DNA of 6,987 nucleotides from CAYUDP01 sp964443725 (GCA_964443725.1 CAYUDP010000025.1:1-6987); one strand, 5' to 3'. Counted from the first letter of the stretch, positions 1 through 5,843 are shown. The notes: a model not told the origin generated them from the sequence alone. A program made the numbers and translations.

Positions 1-61
1 GGATTGAACTCCCGACCTATGCGTTACGAGTGCATTGCTCTACCAACTGAGCTACCTCGGC
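1..61 (-). tRNA. tRNA-Thr (anticodon CGT), 3' part cut off by window edge
   Basis: Read on the minus strand, the sequence folds as a tRNA. It has a 7-base acceptor strand GCCGAGG, TA, a D-arm GCTC/GAGC around AGTTGGTA, an anticodon loop CTCGTAA, a 5-base variable region AGGTC, then T-arm GGGAG with loop TTCAATC. The anticodon CGT reads the Thr codon ACG. Only the first 61 nucleotides are present. The 3' half of the T stem, the acceptor 3' strand and any CCA end lie outside the window. The anticodon stem ATGCA/CGCAT has four Watson-Crick pairs and an A-C mismatch next to the loop (31-39). The other visible stems pair fully, so the gene looks functional. Confidence 0.93.
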
Positions 62-71
62 TTATATAAGT

Positions 72-101
72 AGTATAGTAGAATAAATTAAAAGTTTGCA
101 A
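72..101 (-). promoter_or_regulatory. Likely promoter of the tRNA-Thr gene
   Basis: On the minus strand a -35-like TTGCAA (96-101) is followed after 18 bases by a -10-like TATACT (72-77, one mismatch to TATAAT). The predicted transcript would start a few bases upstream of the mature tRNA 5' end at 61, as is usual for a processed tRNA. The stretch also lies directly downstream of the small minus-strand ORF. No hairpin terminator separates the two, so read-through from that gene is possible as well. Confidence 0.5.
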
Positions 102-110
102 AAATAAAGG

Positions 111-317
111 TCAATTATTTCTCCATGGCTTTTTTAGGGCATCTTGTGTTTCATTGTTTGCTGAAGTTTCCTTATTTAAAACTTTCAAATATTCGACAAC
201 AAGTGCGACGGCGTCGTCTATGGTCGAGTCGGTATATCCAAAATGGTTTTTTATTCTGTCAACTAAGTTCTTTAACCCCGGGACTTTTTCCATCTTATCT
301 CTTAGGTATTCAAGCAT
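111..317 (-). CDS. Small charged protein of unknown function; start codon uncertain
   Basis: I do not recognise this 68-residue protein. It is rich in Lys, Glu, Asp, Asn and Leu and looks helical: a charged helix around LEYLRDKMEKVPGLKNLVDR, a short FGYTDST turn, a second helix (IDDAVALVVEYLKVL), and a polar Asn/Thr/Lys tail ending in a TGA stop. There is no signal peptide or membrane segment. The frame stays open upstream of the ATG at 317 back to a TAA at 435-437. That extra stretch also reads like protein (for example NNILAENLASEFFEQKL) but contains no ATG, GTG, TTG or CTG. The true start may be an ATT (420-422 or 426-428), or the ATG may follow a leader of about 125 bases. No convincing Shine-Dalgarno sequence precedes the ATG. 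An extended -10 promoter at 450-458 faces the gene. The forward-strand frames over this stretch give Phe/Leu/Cys-rich peptides that look like shadows. Confidence 0.55.
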   Translation of the reverse strand: MLEYLRDKMEKVPGLKNLVDRIKNHFGYTDSTIDDAVALVVEYLKVLNKETSANNETQDALKKPWRNN

Positions 318-449
318 TTCTTCTAGGTCGGTGTTGTTGGGTCCTAGTTTTTGTTCAAAAAATTCTGACGCTAAATTTTCGGCTAAAATATTGTTGTCTA
401 GTCTTGGTTCTTTTGGTGAAATATAAATATATGATTATTTTTGGGGTTG

Positions 450-479
450 ATTATATCAAAATGTTTCTATATTAAACAT
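450..479 (-). promoter_or_regulatory. Extended -10 promoter facing the small minus-strand gene
   Basis: The minus strand reads TGATATAAT (458 to 450), a perfect TGnTATAAT extended -10. Eighteen bases upstream lies ATGTTT (479 to 474) at the -35 position. It is a poor match to TTGACA, but extended -10 promoters need little -35 contact. The predicted start is near 441-443, just before the open frame of the small gene. Confidence 0.55.
461..479. repeat. Inverted repeat ATGTTT-N7-AAACAT between divergent promoters
   Basis: ATGTTT (461-466) and AAACAT (474-479) are perfect 6-base inverted arms around CTATATT. The centre (470) almost coincides with the midpoint between the two outward-facing -10 elements (469.5). 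The arms therefore occupy both -35 positions. This could be an operator for a dimeric regulator, a pair of weak -35 elements, or chance in AT-rich DNA. The arms are seen directly; the function is inferred. Confidence 0.45.
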
Positions 480-489
480 CTGTTATAAT
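461..489 (+). promoter_or_regulatory. Extended -10 promoter of prfB, predicted leaderless
   Basis: TGTTATAAT at 481-489 is a perfect TGnTATAAT extended -10. ATGTTT at 461-466 sits 17 bases upstream of the hexamer, at the -35 position, and matches TTGACA only weakly. Transcription would start about seven bases past the hexamer, at or next to the A of the prfB ATG at 496. The six bases between (CCAATA minus edge effects) hold no ribosome-binding sequence, so the mRNA is probably leaderless. The promoter would drive prfB and probably ftsE and ftsX too. Confidence 0.6.
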
Positions 490-495
490 CCAATA

Positions 496-1365
496 ATGAG
501 TGTTGAAAATAACGAGAAAAGAATAAAGGAAATTGAAGATTTGATACAGAGTCCGGGTTTTTGGCTTAATAAAGATAGGGCTCAAGAATTGCTTCGGGAA
601 CTAAAGAGCTTGAAAGAGGGTGGCTCTGGTTTATATGACGACAAGGAGGCTGTGATAACTATTTTTGCTGGGGCTGGTGGAGATGATGCCGAAGATTTCG
701 CGCATATGCTTTTTGAAATGTATGATAAGTATGCAAAAGGCAAGGGATGGATTTTAGATATAAATCATAGAAATGAAAATGATCATTATGGTATTAGAAA
801 TATAACCTTTACTTTATCTGGCAAAAAATCGTACGGGATATTGAAGAGGGAGTCGGGTGTTCACAGGCTTGTTCGCATATCGCCATTTAACGCAAAGAAA
901 TTAAGACATACTTCATTTGCAATGGTGGAGGTTATTCCAAAATTTGATAAAATAAATGAAGAGCCAGTGCCAGATGATGAAGTTGAAGTTGAGTTTGCAA
1001 AATCCAGCGGTCCTGGCGGTCAGAATGTGAACAAGAGAGAAACTGCCGTTAGGGTCATTCATATTCCGACGAAGATTTCTGTTCATGTTGACTCGGAGAG
1101 GAATCAACAACAAAACAGAGATAGGGCAATGAAGATATTGGCGGGTAAACTCTATAAGATAAGAGAAGAAGAGCGAGAAGCCAAGGAAAAAGGGCTTTAT
1201 ATTTCAAAAACTACTCAAGCTGAATGGGGGAATCAAATCAGATCCTATGTCTTGCATCCTTACAAATTGGTAAAAGACCATAGAACTGAATATGAAACTC
1301 ATGATGTCGATGGAGTTTTGAATGGTGATTTAGATGAATTTATTAATGCAGAACGCACCATATAG
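496..1365 (+). CDS. prfB: Peptide chain release factor 2, with shortened N-terminal domain
   Basis: Class I release factor that reads UAA and UGA in the ribosomal A site and triggers hydrolysis of peptidyl-tRNA. The RF2-specific stop-recognition tripeptide SPF is at residues 129-131, within RISPFNAKKLRHTSFA, and follows the conserved SGVHRLVR. The catalytic GGQ loop (SSGPGGQNVNK) has GGQ at 174-176. The C-terminal WGNQIRSYVLHP block is also conserved. At 289 residues it is much shorter than the E. coli protein (about 365). The GAGG block starts at residue 59 rather than near 125, so most of helical domain 1 is missing. In that block GGDDAEDF replaces the usual GGTEAQDW. There is no programmed +1 frameshift site: the frame is continuous from the ATG. 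No Shine-Dalgarno sequence is present; the upstream -10 places transcription start at the ATG. The stop is TAG. ftsE follows after 19 bases. Confidence 0.95.
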   Translation: MSVENNEKRIKEIEDLIQSPGFWLNKDRAQELLRELKSLKEGGSGLYDDKEAVITIFAGAGGDDAEDFAHMLFEMYDKYAKGKGWILDINHRNENDHYGIRNITFTLSGKKSYGILKRESGVHRLVRISPFNAKKLRHTSFAMVEVIPKFDKINEEPVPDDEVEVEFAKSSGPGGQNVNKRETAVRVIHIPTKISVHVDSERNQQQNRDRAMKILAGKLYKIREEEREAKEKGLYISKTTQAEWGNQIRSYVLHPYKLVKDHRTEYETHDVDGVLNGDLDEFINAERTI

Positions 1366-1384
1366 ATAATTGTAGTGCGAATTT

Positions 1385-2077
1385 ATGTATAAACATATGA
1401 TCAAATTTGATTCTGTTTCTAAGGAATATCCAACAAGTGGTATTGTATTGTCGGACATAAACTTGGTTGTTATGCCGAAGGAGTTTGTATCCATAGTCGG
1501 ACATTCTGGTGCTGGTAAGACTACGCTTTTGAAAATGATAATGGCTGAGGAGCATCCTACGGACGGTGTTGTGTATTTCGAAGATACAAATGTTCATGGC
1601 TTGAACAAAAATGAGATCAATGGGCTAAGAAGGAGAATAGGGATGATTTTTCAAGATTTTAGATTACTTCCTAACAAAACTGCTTTTGAAAATATCGCTT
1701 TTGCGATGGAGGCAGCTGGGCGGACAGACGAAGAAATTGCGTCTGACGTACCACACGTTCTCGATCTAGTTGACCTTAAAGAGAAGATGTGGAACTTCCC
1801 GCATGAATTGTCTGGTGGAGAGAAACAGAGAGTCGCCATAGCAAGGGCTATAATCAATCAACCTGACGTGATAATCGCAGATGAACCTACAGGAAACCTT
1901 GATCCAGTTAACACTCATGATGTCGTGCAGATCTTGCAAAAGATTAATGATTTGGGAACTACCGTTTTGCTAACAACTCATAATAAAAATGTTGTGGATT
2001 CTCTAAGGAGAAGAGTCATAACTATGGAATCTGGTAAAATTATTCGTGATGAGACAGCCTCGGGTTATAATAATTAA
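1385..2077 (+). CDS. ftsE: Cell division ATP-binding protein FtsE
   Basis: Cytoplasmic ATPase of the FtsEX complex, which uses ATP binding and hydrolysis to drive FtsX and activate cell-wall hydrolases at division. All ABC ATPase motifs are present: Walker A GHSGAGKT (39-46), Q-loop Gln90, signature LSGGEKQRV (142-150), Walker B VIIADEPTG (162-170, catalytic Glu167), D-loop NLDP (171-174) and switch His199. Length (230 residues) and the DEPTGNLD form fit FtsE, and ftsX follows directly, 6 bases after the TAA stop. The second Met (ATG at 1397, MIKFDSVSKEY) matches the usual FtsE N-terminus and may be the true start. Neither start has a Shine-Dalgarno sequence. The order prfB-ftsE-ftsX is also common in Firmicutes and Actinobacteria, which supports the assignment. 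The short gap after prfB suggests co-transcription. Confidence 0.95.
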   Translation: MYKHMIKFDSVSKEYPTSGIVLSDINLVVMPKEFVSIVGHSGAGKTTLLKMIMAEEHPTDGVVYFEDTNVHGLNKNEINGLRRRIGMIFQDFRLLPNKTAFENIAFAMEAAGRTDEEIASDVPHVLDLVDLKEKMWNFPHELSGGEKQRVAIARAIINQPDVIIADEPTGNLDPVNTHDVVQILQKINDLGTTVLLTTHNKNVVDSLRRRVITMESGKIIRDETASGYNN

Positions 2078-2083
2078 TAACTT

Positions 2084-3010
2084 ATGCTTACAGTCGCTTT
2101 CAAAAGAATAACGAAATCAGGGTTTATAAATTTTTGGAGAAATGGTTTTGTTTCCCTGTCTTCACTTTCAATAATGGCCGTCACTTTGGTTGTCTTGGGG
2201 ATACTTATGTTTGCGAGCGCCCTTTTTAATGCTTCACTTCTTCAGCTAAAAGATAAAGTTGATATAAATATATACTTTTCAACTTCTGCTCCAGAGGATG
2301 ATATTTTGGCTTTGAAGAAAAACATAGATGCTTTGCCTGAAGTAAAAGAGACTAAGTATCTTTCAAGGGAAATGGCACTCGAGGCTTTCAAAACAAGACA
2401 CGCTAATGATGAGCTTACTCTCAATTCGATAAATGAACTTGGAGACAACCCTCTTAGTGCTTCTCTTACCGTAAAAACCAGAGAACCATCACAATATGAA
2501 AGTGTCGCTAAGTTTTTGGAAAGTAAGACTGGCATCTCTGGCGGAACGGCTTCAATAATCAGTAAGACGAATTATTATGACAATAAAACTGCTATTGATA
2601 GTTTGAACCGTCTTGTTGAGTCTGCTAGGAAGATAGGTTTTGCTGTTGTGTCAGTTTTTGTTTTTATAAGCATTCTTATTACATTTAATACGATAAGGCT
2701 TGTCATATATATGTCTCGAGAGGAGATATCTGTCATGAGATTGGTTGGAGCAAGTACAAGGTATATTGGGGGGCCATTTATTGTGACGGGTATGATGTAT
2801 GGAGCGATATCAGGAGTGGTAGCTCTCATTGTTCTTTATGGATTGTCTATTTGGCTTGCTCAGTCAACGGAGGTCTTCTTCGGGGGTATAAATTTGGTTA
2901 CTTATTATTTACACAATTTCTTTCAGGTTTTTGTTGTGATTATTGGCTCTGGTGTAGTCTTGGGGGCTTTAGGTAGTGCTCTTGCAGTTAGGAGATATTT
3001 GACAATATAG
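2084..3010 (+). CDS. ftsX: Cell division protein FtsX, membrane subunit of FtsEX
   Basis: Integral membrane partner of FtsE that passes its ATPase cycle across the membrane to peptidoglycan hydrolases or their activators. The 308 residues show the FtsX layout: a cytoplasmic N-terminus, TM1 (about 23-50), a large extracellular domain (about 51-183), and three further segments (about 184-208, 232-258, 279-303). The loop SREEISVMRLVGAS (211-224) after TM2 is the conserved FtsX signature, expected to contact FtsE. The extracellular domain starts with DINIYFSTSAPEDD and contains the PEVKETKYLSREMALEAFK stretch typical of the family. The start lies 6 bases after the ftsE stop, without a Shine-Dalgarno sequence. 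A TATAAT at 2066-2071, inside the end of ftsE, may be an internal promoter. No hydrolase or adaptor gene (M23 peptidase, PcsB- or EnvC-like) follows in this window, so the partner must be encoded elsewhere. Confidence 0.93.
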   Translation: MLTVAFKRITKSGFINFWRNGFVSLSSLSIMAVTLVVLGILMFASALFNASLLQLKDKVDINIYFSTSAPEDDILALKKNIDALPEVKETKYLSREMALEAFKTRHANDELTLNSINELGDNPLSASLTVKTREPSQYESVAKFLESKTGISGGTASIISKTNYYDNKTAIDSLNRLVESARKIGFAVVSVFVFISILITFNTIRLVIYMSREEISVMRLVGASTRYIGGPFIVTGMMYGAISGVVALIVLYGLSIWLAQSTEVFFGGINLVTYYLHNFFQVFVVIIGSGVVLGALGSALAVRRYLTI

Positions 3011-3039
3011 TCGGGATATTTTGCTAAGTTTGTTTATTC

Positions 3040-3073
3040 ACCTTTTTGCTTTCTATCAATTCTCTAAAAAGGT
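3040..3073. repeat. Inverted repeat ACCTTTTT/AAAAAGGT in the ftsX-pyrG gap
   Basis: Perfect 8-base arms at 3040-3047 and 3066-3073 flank an 18-base loop that is almost free of G. The stem is mostly A-T and no T-run follows on either strand, so it is not a convincing intrinsic terminator. It could weakly separate the ftsX and pyrG transcripts. The rest of the 128-base gap holds a weak -10-like TAGAAT at 3073-3078 and the 29-codon minus-strand reading frame described separately. Confidence 0.35.
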
Positions 3074-3153
3074 AGAATACCAGAGGCACTCAAAAATGCT
3101 CCTGCACCTAGTGTGCTTATCCATAAGTTTTTGTATTTATGAAAAAAGGCCAT
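3064..3153 (-). CDS. Possible 29-residue membrane peptide opposite the pyrG start
   Basis: A minus-strand frame runs from an ATG at 3153, 15 bases inside pyrG on the opposite strand, to a TAG at 3064-3066. It covers most of the ftsX-pyrG gap. The peptide has a short basic, aromatic start (MAFFHKYKN) followed by one hydrophobic stretch (LWISTLGAGAFLSASGILPF), which could be a single membrane segment. It has no Shine-Dalgarno sequence and no clear promoter. It could be a real small membrane protein, the remnant of a longer gene, or chance. I do not recognise it and hold it as weak. Confidence 0.2.
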   Translation of the reverse strand: MAFFHKYKNLWISTLGAGAFLSASGILPF

Positions 3154-4788
3154 AAGTATATTTTTGTTATAGGCGGAGTGATGTCTGGCGTTGGTAAAGG
3201 TATTGCAACTTCATCAATTGGCCTTCTATTAAAATCTAGGGGTTATTCGGTTAACCCAATAAAAGTAGATCCTTATTTGAATGTTGATGCTGGTACTATG
3301 AACCCGACCGAACATGGAGAGGTTTTTGTCCTTGATTCTGGTATGGAGTGTGATCAGGATATGGGTAATTATGAAAGGTTTTTAGGCGAATCGCTTTCAA
3401 ATAGAGATTACATGACCTCAGGTATGGTTTACCGCGAAGTGATAGAGAGAGAGCGAGCACTCGAGTATAAAGGTAAGTGCGTTGAGGCAATACCACATAT
3501 AACTGGAGAAATAACAAAAAGAATTGTTGAAGCGGCCGATAAATCAAAGTCTGATATTTCACTTATCGAAATAGGGGGAACAGTTGGAGATTATCAGAAT
3601 ATTTTGTTTATTGAAGCAGCCAGAGTCCTTAAGGTGAAAAATCCCGATGACGTTTTGTTTATAATGGTTTCATATTTGCCTATACCATCTAAGTTGGGGG
3701 AGATGAAAACTAGGCCAACTCAAAATGCTGTTAGAATGTTGAACTCTTATGGTGTTCAGCCAGATATGATAATTGCTAGAAGTCAGGTACCGCTCGATAA
3801 GAAACGTAAAGAGAAGATCGCTATATCTTGTTCCATAAGATCTGATTATGTAATTTCTGCTCCAGATATAGAGAGTATTTATGATGTGCCAATAAATTTT
3901 GAAAGAGACAATATCGGTGAGATGCTGATGCAGGCTTTGAAACTCAAGCATAAGACAAAAAATGGCAGTTTGTCAGAGTGGGCAAAATTTGTAAGAAAAA
4001 CAAAAAGTGCCAAGGAGGAGGTTAAGATCGCTATTGTAGGTAAGTATTTTGATACTGGAGATTTTGTTTTGTCTGATGCGTATATTTCGGTTATCGAATC
4101 ATTGAAATTTTCATCGTATCACCTGAATAGAAAGCCGGTAATAGAGTGGCTTAATGCTAAAGATTTTGAAAAAGGGGGAGATTTGGCTAAATTATCAAAA
4201 TATCATGGCATTTTGGTTCCAGGGGGATTTGGGGAAAGCGGTGTAGAGGGGAAAATAAATGTTATTAAATATGCTCGCGAAAAGAAGATTCCGTATTTTG
4301 GACTTTGTTATGGTATGCAACTTGCAACACTTGAGTTTGCTAGAAATGTCGCTGGAATGAAGGGCGCAAACACTACAGAAATAGATCCAAACAACAAATA
4401 TCCTGTTATTGATATTTTGCCAGAGCAGAAGAAATTATTGAGTGAAGGGAAGTATGGAGCATCAATGAGACTGGGGGCATATACTGCAATGTTGAAGAAG
4501 GGTACTATTGCTCAAAAGGCATATAAGTCAGAAAAAATATCTGAACGTCACCGACATCGATATGAAGTTAACCCTGAGTATGCAAAAGCTCTTGAAGATA
4601 AAGGTATAGTATTTTCTGGAACTTCTCCCGATCACCACTTGATGGAAATAGTTGAATTACCGAAAGATAAACATCCATTTTTCCTAGGCACACAATTTCA
4701 TCCTGAGTTTAAGGGAAGACCTTTATCACCCCATCCGCTTTTTACGGAATTCATTAAGGCTTCAATAGAGAGAAGTAAAGGGAAATAA
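3139..4788 (+). CDS. pyrG: CTP synthase (glutamine hydrolysing)
   Basis: Converts UTP to CTP using ATP and ammonia from glutamine, the last step of pyrimidine nucleotide synthesis. The 549 residues have the full two-domain layout. The synthase domain (about 1-270) has the P-loop GGVMSGVGKG (12-21, Lys20), IKVDPYLNVDAGTMNP (41-56), HGEVFVLDSG (59-68), Asp72 and Glu144 before GGTVGD, all at metal- and nucleotide-site positions. The class I glutaminase domain (about 295-545) has the oxyanion strand VPGGFG (360-365), nucleophile Cys390 in GLCYGMQ, and His521 with Glu523 in FHPEF. GESG replaces the usual GYRG after the PGGF motif, and CYGMQ replaces CLGMQ. Both look like lineage variants, since the catalytic triad is intact. 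The start matches the family N-terminus but has no Shine-Dalgarno sequence. No terminator-type attenuator as in Bacillus pyrG is visible in the 128 bases upstream. pyrD follows after 2 bases. Confidence 0.97.
   Translation: MKKGHKYIFVIGGVMSGVGKGIATSSIGLLLKSRGYSVNPIKVDPYLNVDAGTMNPTEHGEVFVLDSGMECDQDMGNYERFLGESLSNRDYMTSGMVYREVIERERALEYKGKCVEAIPHITGEITKRIVEAADKSKSDISLIEIGGTVGDYQNILFIEAARVLKVKNPDDVLFIMVSYLPIPSKLGEMKTRPTQNAVRMLNSYGVQPDMIIARSQVPLDKKRKEKIAISCSIRSDYVISAPDIESIYDVPINFERDNIGEMLMQALKLKHKTKNGSLSEWAKFVRKTKSAKEEVKIAIVGKYFDTGDFVLSDAYISVIESLKFSSYHLNRKPVIEWLNAKDFEKGGDLAKLSKYHGILVPGGFGESGVEGKINVIKYAREKKIPYFGLCYGMQLATLEFARNVAGMKGANTTEIDPNNKYPVIDILPEQKKLLSEGKYGASMRLGAYTAMLKKGTIAQKAYKSEKISERHRHRYEVNPEYAKALEDKGIVFSGTSPDHHLMEIVELPKDKHPFFLGTQFHPEFKGRPLSPHPLFTEFIKASIERSKGK
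4777..4783 (+). promoter_or_regulatory. Ribosome-binding site of pyrD inside the end of pyrG
   Basis: AAAGGGA lies 7 bases before the pyrD ATG and overlaps the last codons of pyrG. It is the only start in the forward block with a purine-rich Shine-Dalgarno-like stretch at a sensible distance. The short gap suggests that pyrD is translated from the pyrG message, probably coupled to it. Confidence 0.5.
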
Positions 4789-4790
4789 AG

Positions 4791-5843
4791 ATGAGATTTC
4801 TTTATACCAAACTCCTAAAGCCTGCTCTGTTCTTGTTTGATCCTGAGGTCATACACGAGCTTTTTGTGTTTTTTGGAGAACTTCTTGGTAGTAATCCACT
4901 GACCAGATTTTTAGTCTCTGTTTTTTATGGGTTTAGAGGCAAGGATATTTCTAAAGTAGTTGATGGTATAAGGTACAAGACTCCCATATTATTATCAGCT
5001 GGTTTTGATTATAACGGTAGATTAGCGAAAGTTTTGTCGGCCCTATCCTTCGGTGGAGAGGAAGTTGGTTCAGTTACATATAGACCGTGTGTTGGAAATC
5101 CAAAGCCAAGGCTGAGGAGACTTCTAAATACTCAGAGTATTCTAGTAAATAAGGGACTTAGGAATGATGGTGTAGATAAGATAATAAAGAGACTAAAGAG
5201 AAAAGGTAAATCAAAAGATTTTGTTTTGGGAGTTTCAATAGCCAGAACAAATGATCAAAAGACCAGTTCTATAGAAGAGAGTATAAATGATTTTGCTCAG
5301 ACTTTTAGGAAATTTAATGAGGAAGATATTGGAGATTTCTATACTATAAACATATCTTGCCCCAATGCTTTCGGTGGAGAGGATTTTGGGAGTGTAGACT
5401 TGTTGCCAAAGTTGCTACAAAAAATAAAAAATATTGAATGTAAAAGGCCCATATATATAAAGATGCCTATAAATAGGACTTGGGATGAATTCAAATCATT
5501 GTTAGATATTTGTGACAGATTTTCTATAAATGGAGTTGTTATTGGCAATCTAAATAAGGATTACTCTTTTATAAAGGGTGGAGATATTAAGCCGGACATA
5601 TACAGTGGGGGATTATCTGGTCGGCCATGCTTTGATATGAGTAATGACCTTATTCGTAAAACTAGAGAGCAATTTGGCGATAGGTTTACAATAATCGGAG
5701 TAGGTGGAATTTTCTCTTATGATGATGCTAGAGAAAAATTTAATGCTGGAGCAGATCTCGTTGAACTTATCACAGGTATGATATTTGAGGGCCCACAGAT
5801 TGTAAGAGAAATCTGTAGTGGTATAGCCAAGAGCAAATCTTAG
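4791..5843 (+). CDS. pyrD: Dihydroorotate dehydrogenase, class 2-like with an active-site Cys
   Basis: FMN enzyme oxidising dihydroorotate to orotate in de novo pyrimidine synthesis. Length (350 residues) and layout fit the class 2, membrane-associated type. An N-terminal extension with LLKPALFLFDPEVIHEL (8-24) resembles the E. coli PyrD start and precedes a TIM barrel with EVGSVT (91-96), GNPKPRL (102-108), VNKGLRNDG (119-127), YSGGLSGRP (271-279), IIGVGGI (301-307) and IFEGP (331-335). The catalytic loop, however, reads NISCPNAFGGEDFG (187-200). Class 2 enzymes have NISSPNTPGLR with a Ser base, whereas Cys190 and GGxxFG resemble class 1 enzymes. The FMN-contacting Lys of the class 2 AAGLDK motif is Tyr74 here (SAGFDYNG); Lys224 of the YIKMP strand is kept. 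The electron acceptor cannot be told from sequence. I recall similar CPR sequences, so this is probably a subfamily rather than a defect. The stop is TAG. Confidence 0.88.
   Translation: MRFLYTKLLKPALFLFDPEVIHELFVFFGELLGSNPLTRFLVSVFYGFRGKDISKVVDGIRYKTPILLSAGFDYNGRLAKVLSALSFGGEEVGSVTYRPCVGNPKPRLRRLLNTQSILVNKGLRNDGVDKIIKRLKRKGKSKDFVLGVSIARTNDQKTSSIEESINDFAQTFRKFNEEDIGDFYTINISCPNAFGGEDFGSVDLLPKLLQKIKNIECKRPIYIKMPINRTWDEFKSLLDICDRFSINGVVIGNLNKDYSFIKGGDIKPDIYSGGLSGRPCFDMSNDLIRKTREQFGDRFTIIGVGGIFSYDDAREKFNAGADLVELITGMIFEGPQIVREICSGIAKSKS

Noticed and set aside
111..113. Recoding of TGA as an amino acid, known in some candidate phyla
   Set aside because: An RF2 with intact SPF and GGQ is encoded, no main gene has an in-frame TGA, and Trp codons are TGG.
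125..475. Forward-strand reading frames of about 90 and 116 codons covering the first intergenic stretch
   Set aside because: Their products are Phe/Leu/Cys-rich and uneven, with no Shine-Dalgarno sequence. The minus-strand reading of the same bases is far more protein-like and has a facing extended -10 promoter.
496..600. A programmed +1 frameshift near the prfB start, as in many bacterial RF2 genes
   Set aside because: The frame is continuous from the ATG, and no CTTTGA-type slippery site with an upstream Shine-Dalgarno-like element is present.
3040..3073. Intrinsic terminator after ftsX
   Set aside because: The stem is mostly A-T, the loop is 18 bases long and no T-run follows on either strand, so it is listed only as an inverted repeat.
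3073..3138. A promoter or attenuator for pyrG (TAGAAT at 3073-3078, CATAAG at 3122-3127)
   Set aside because: Neither hexamer has a -35 at acceptable spacing or an extended -10 TG, and no attenuator hairpin pair is visible. The pyrG promoter remains unplaced.
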